Shown one piece after another: positions 13,816 to 13,854 of a stretch of DNA of 13,854 nt. Position 1 is the first letter of the stretch. Every line of letters starts with the position of its first letter. The notes below the pieces were generated by a model. The model searched no databases. It was given only the letters and a program-made list of their open reading frames with translations, and was not told where the DNA came from. This DNA comes from JAGOGN01 sp036652735 (GTDB taxonomy: Bacteria > Bacillota > Clostridia > Lachnospirales > Lachnospiraceae), in the NCBI GenBank assembly GCA_036652735.1, contig JAVVVI010000043.1:1-13854 (forward strand), in the 5' to 3' direction. A program made the position numbers and the translations under genes.

Positions 13816-13854
13816 TCATATTTGCTGATATAGAACAAGAACTACAATTGATAA
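13816..13854 (-). other. Possible last codons of a convergent gene entering from the right edge
   Basis: On the minus strand one frame is open from the right edge for twelve codons (hydrophobic, ending LVLYQQI) and stops at 13816-13818, just before the hairpins at 13745-13802. This would fit a convergent gene sharing the two-way terminator. The stretch is too short to support more, and nothing else is visible in it. Confidence 0.2.

Noticed and set aside
13532..13819. 95-codon minus-strand reading frame at the right end
   Set aside because: It runs antisense through the terminator and the well-supported 13117 gene, has no ribosome site and shows no coherent protein features.
1..13854. tRNA, rRNA, CRISPR array, insertion sequence, riboswitch or attachment site
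   Set aside because: None was seen on reading; the gaps are short and are accounted for by promoters, ribosome sites and hairpins.

Overview
The window looks like chromosomal DNA from a spore-forming, AT-rich member of Clostridia, most likely Lachnospiraceae. This is inferred from gene content (spoIIR, a gerA-type germination operon, MEP-pathway ispE, a class II AsnRS, an EetA/EetB/ApbE set) and from Gram-positive style ribosome-binding sites and terminators. No rRNA, tRNA, CRISPR, insertion sequence or phage gene was seen.

Left block (1-5629, all on the minus strand, read right to left): an exported trigger-factor/FKBP-like foldase, asnS, a membrane-anchored ApbE flavin transferase, an EetA-like (NusG domain II) protein, an EetB-like (Gx transporter) membrane protein, and recJ, which runs off the left edge. 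Spacing is tight (15 nt, 80 nt, 36 nt, 13 nt, then a 4-nt overlap), so this is probably one transcript. Three of the genes form an extracytoplasmic flavin/redox module, but no flavinylated substrate protein is in view.

Middle (5630-6287): overlapping divergent promoters at 5690-5733, a small unrecognised membrane protein on the plus strand (5770-6219), and a convergent gene end with a 24-nt perfect palindrome inside a larger branched-fold sequence.

Right block (6288-12953, minus strand, read right to left): ispE, an FCD-type GntR regulator, gerA, a gerB-gerC fusion gene, spoIIR, murI and a DUF1934 gene. The genes are close or overlapping. A perfect palindrome ATTGTATACAAT sits at the predicted ispE promoter and is a candidate operator for the GntR protein of the same operon. 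A near-consensus forespore sigma-G promoter lies in the short gap before gerA, suggesting that the germination genes have their own sporulation control inside a housekeeping operon.

Right end (13117-13854): a plus-strand gene for a Cys-free soluble protein of unknown function, a strong intrinsic terminator, a second small hairpin, and a short unresolved edge.

The most unusual items are the single-polypeptide GerB-GerC fusion with an internal lipobox and only the first GerC domain, the EetAB-ApbE module without a visible substrate, and the two regulatory sites in the right-hand operon.
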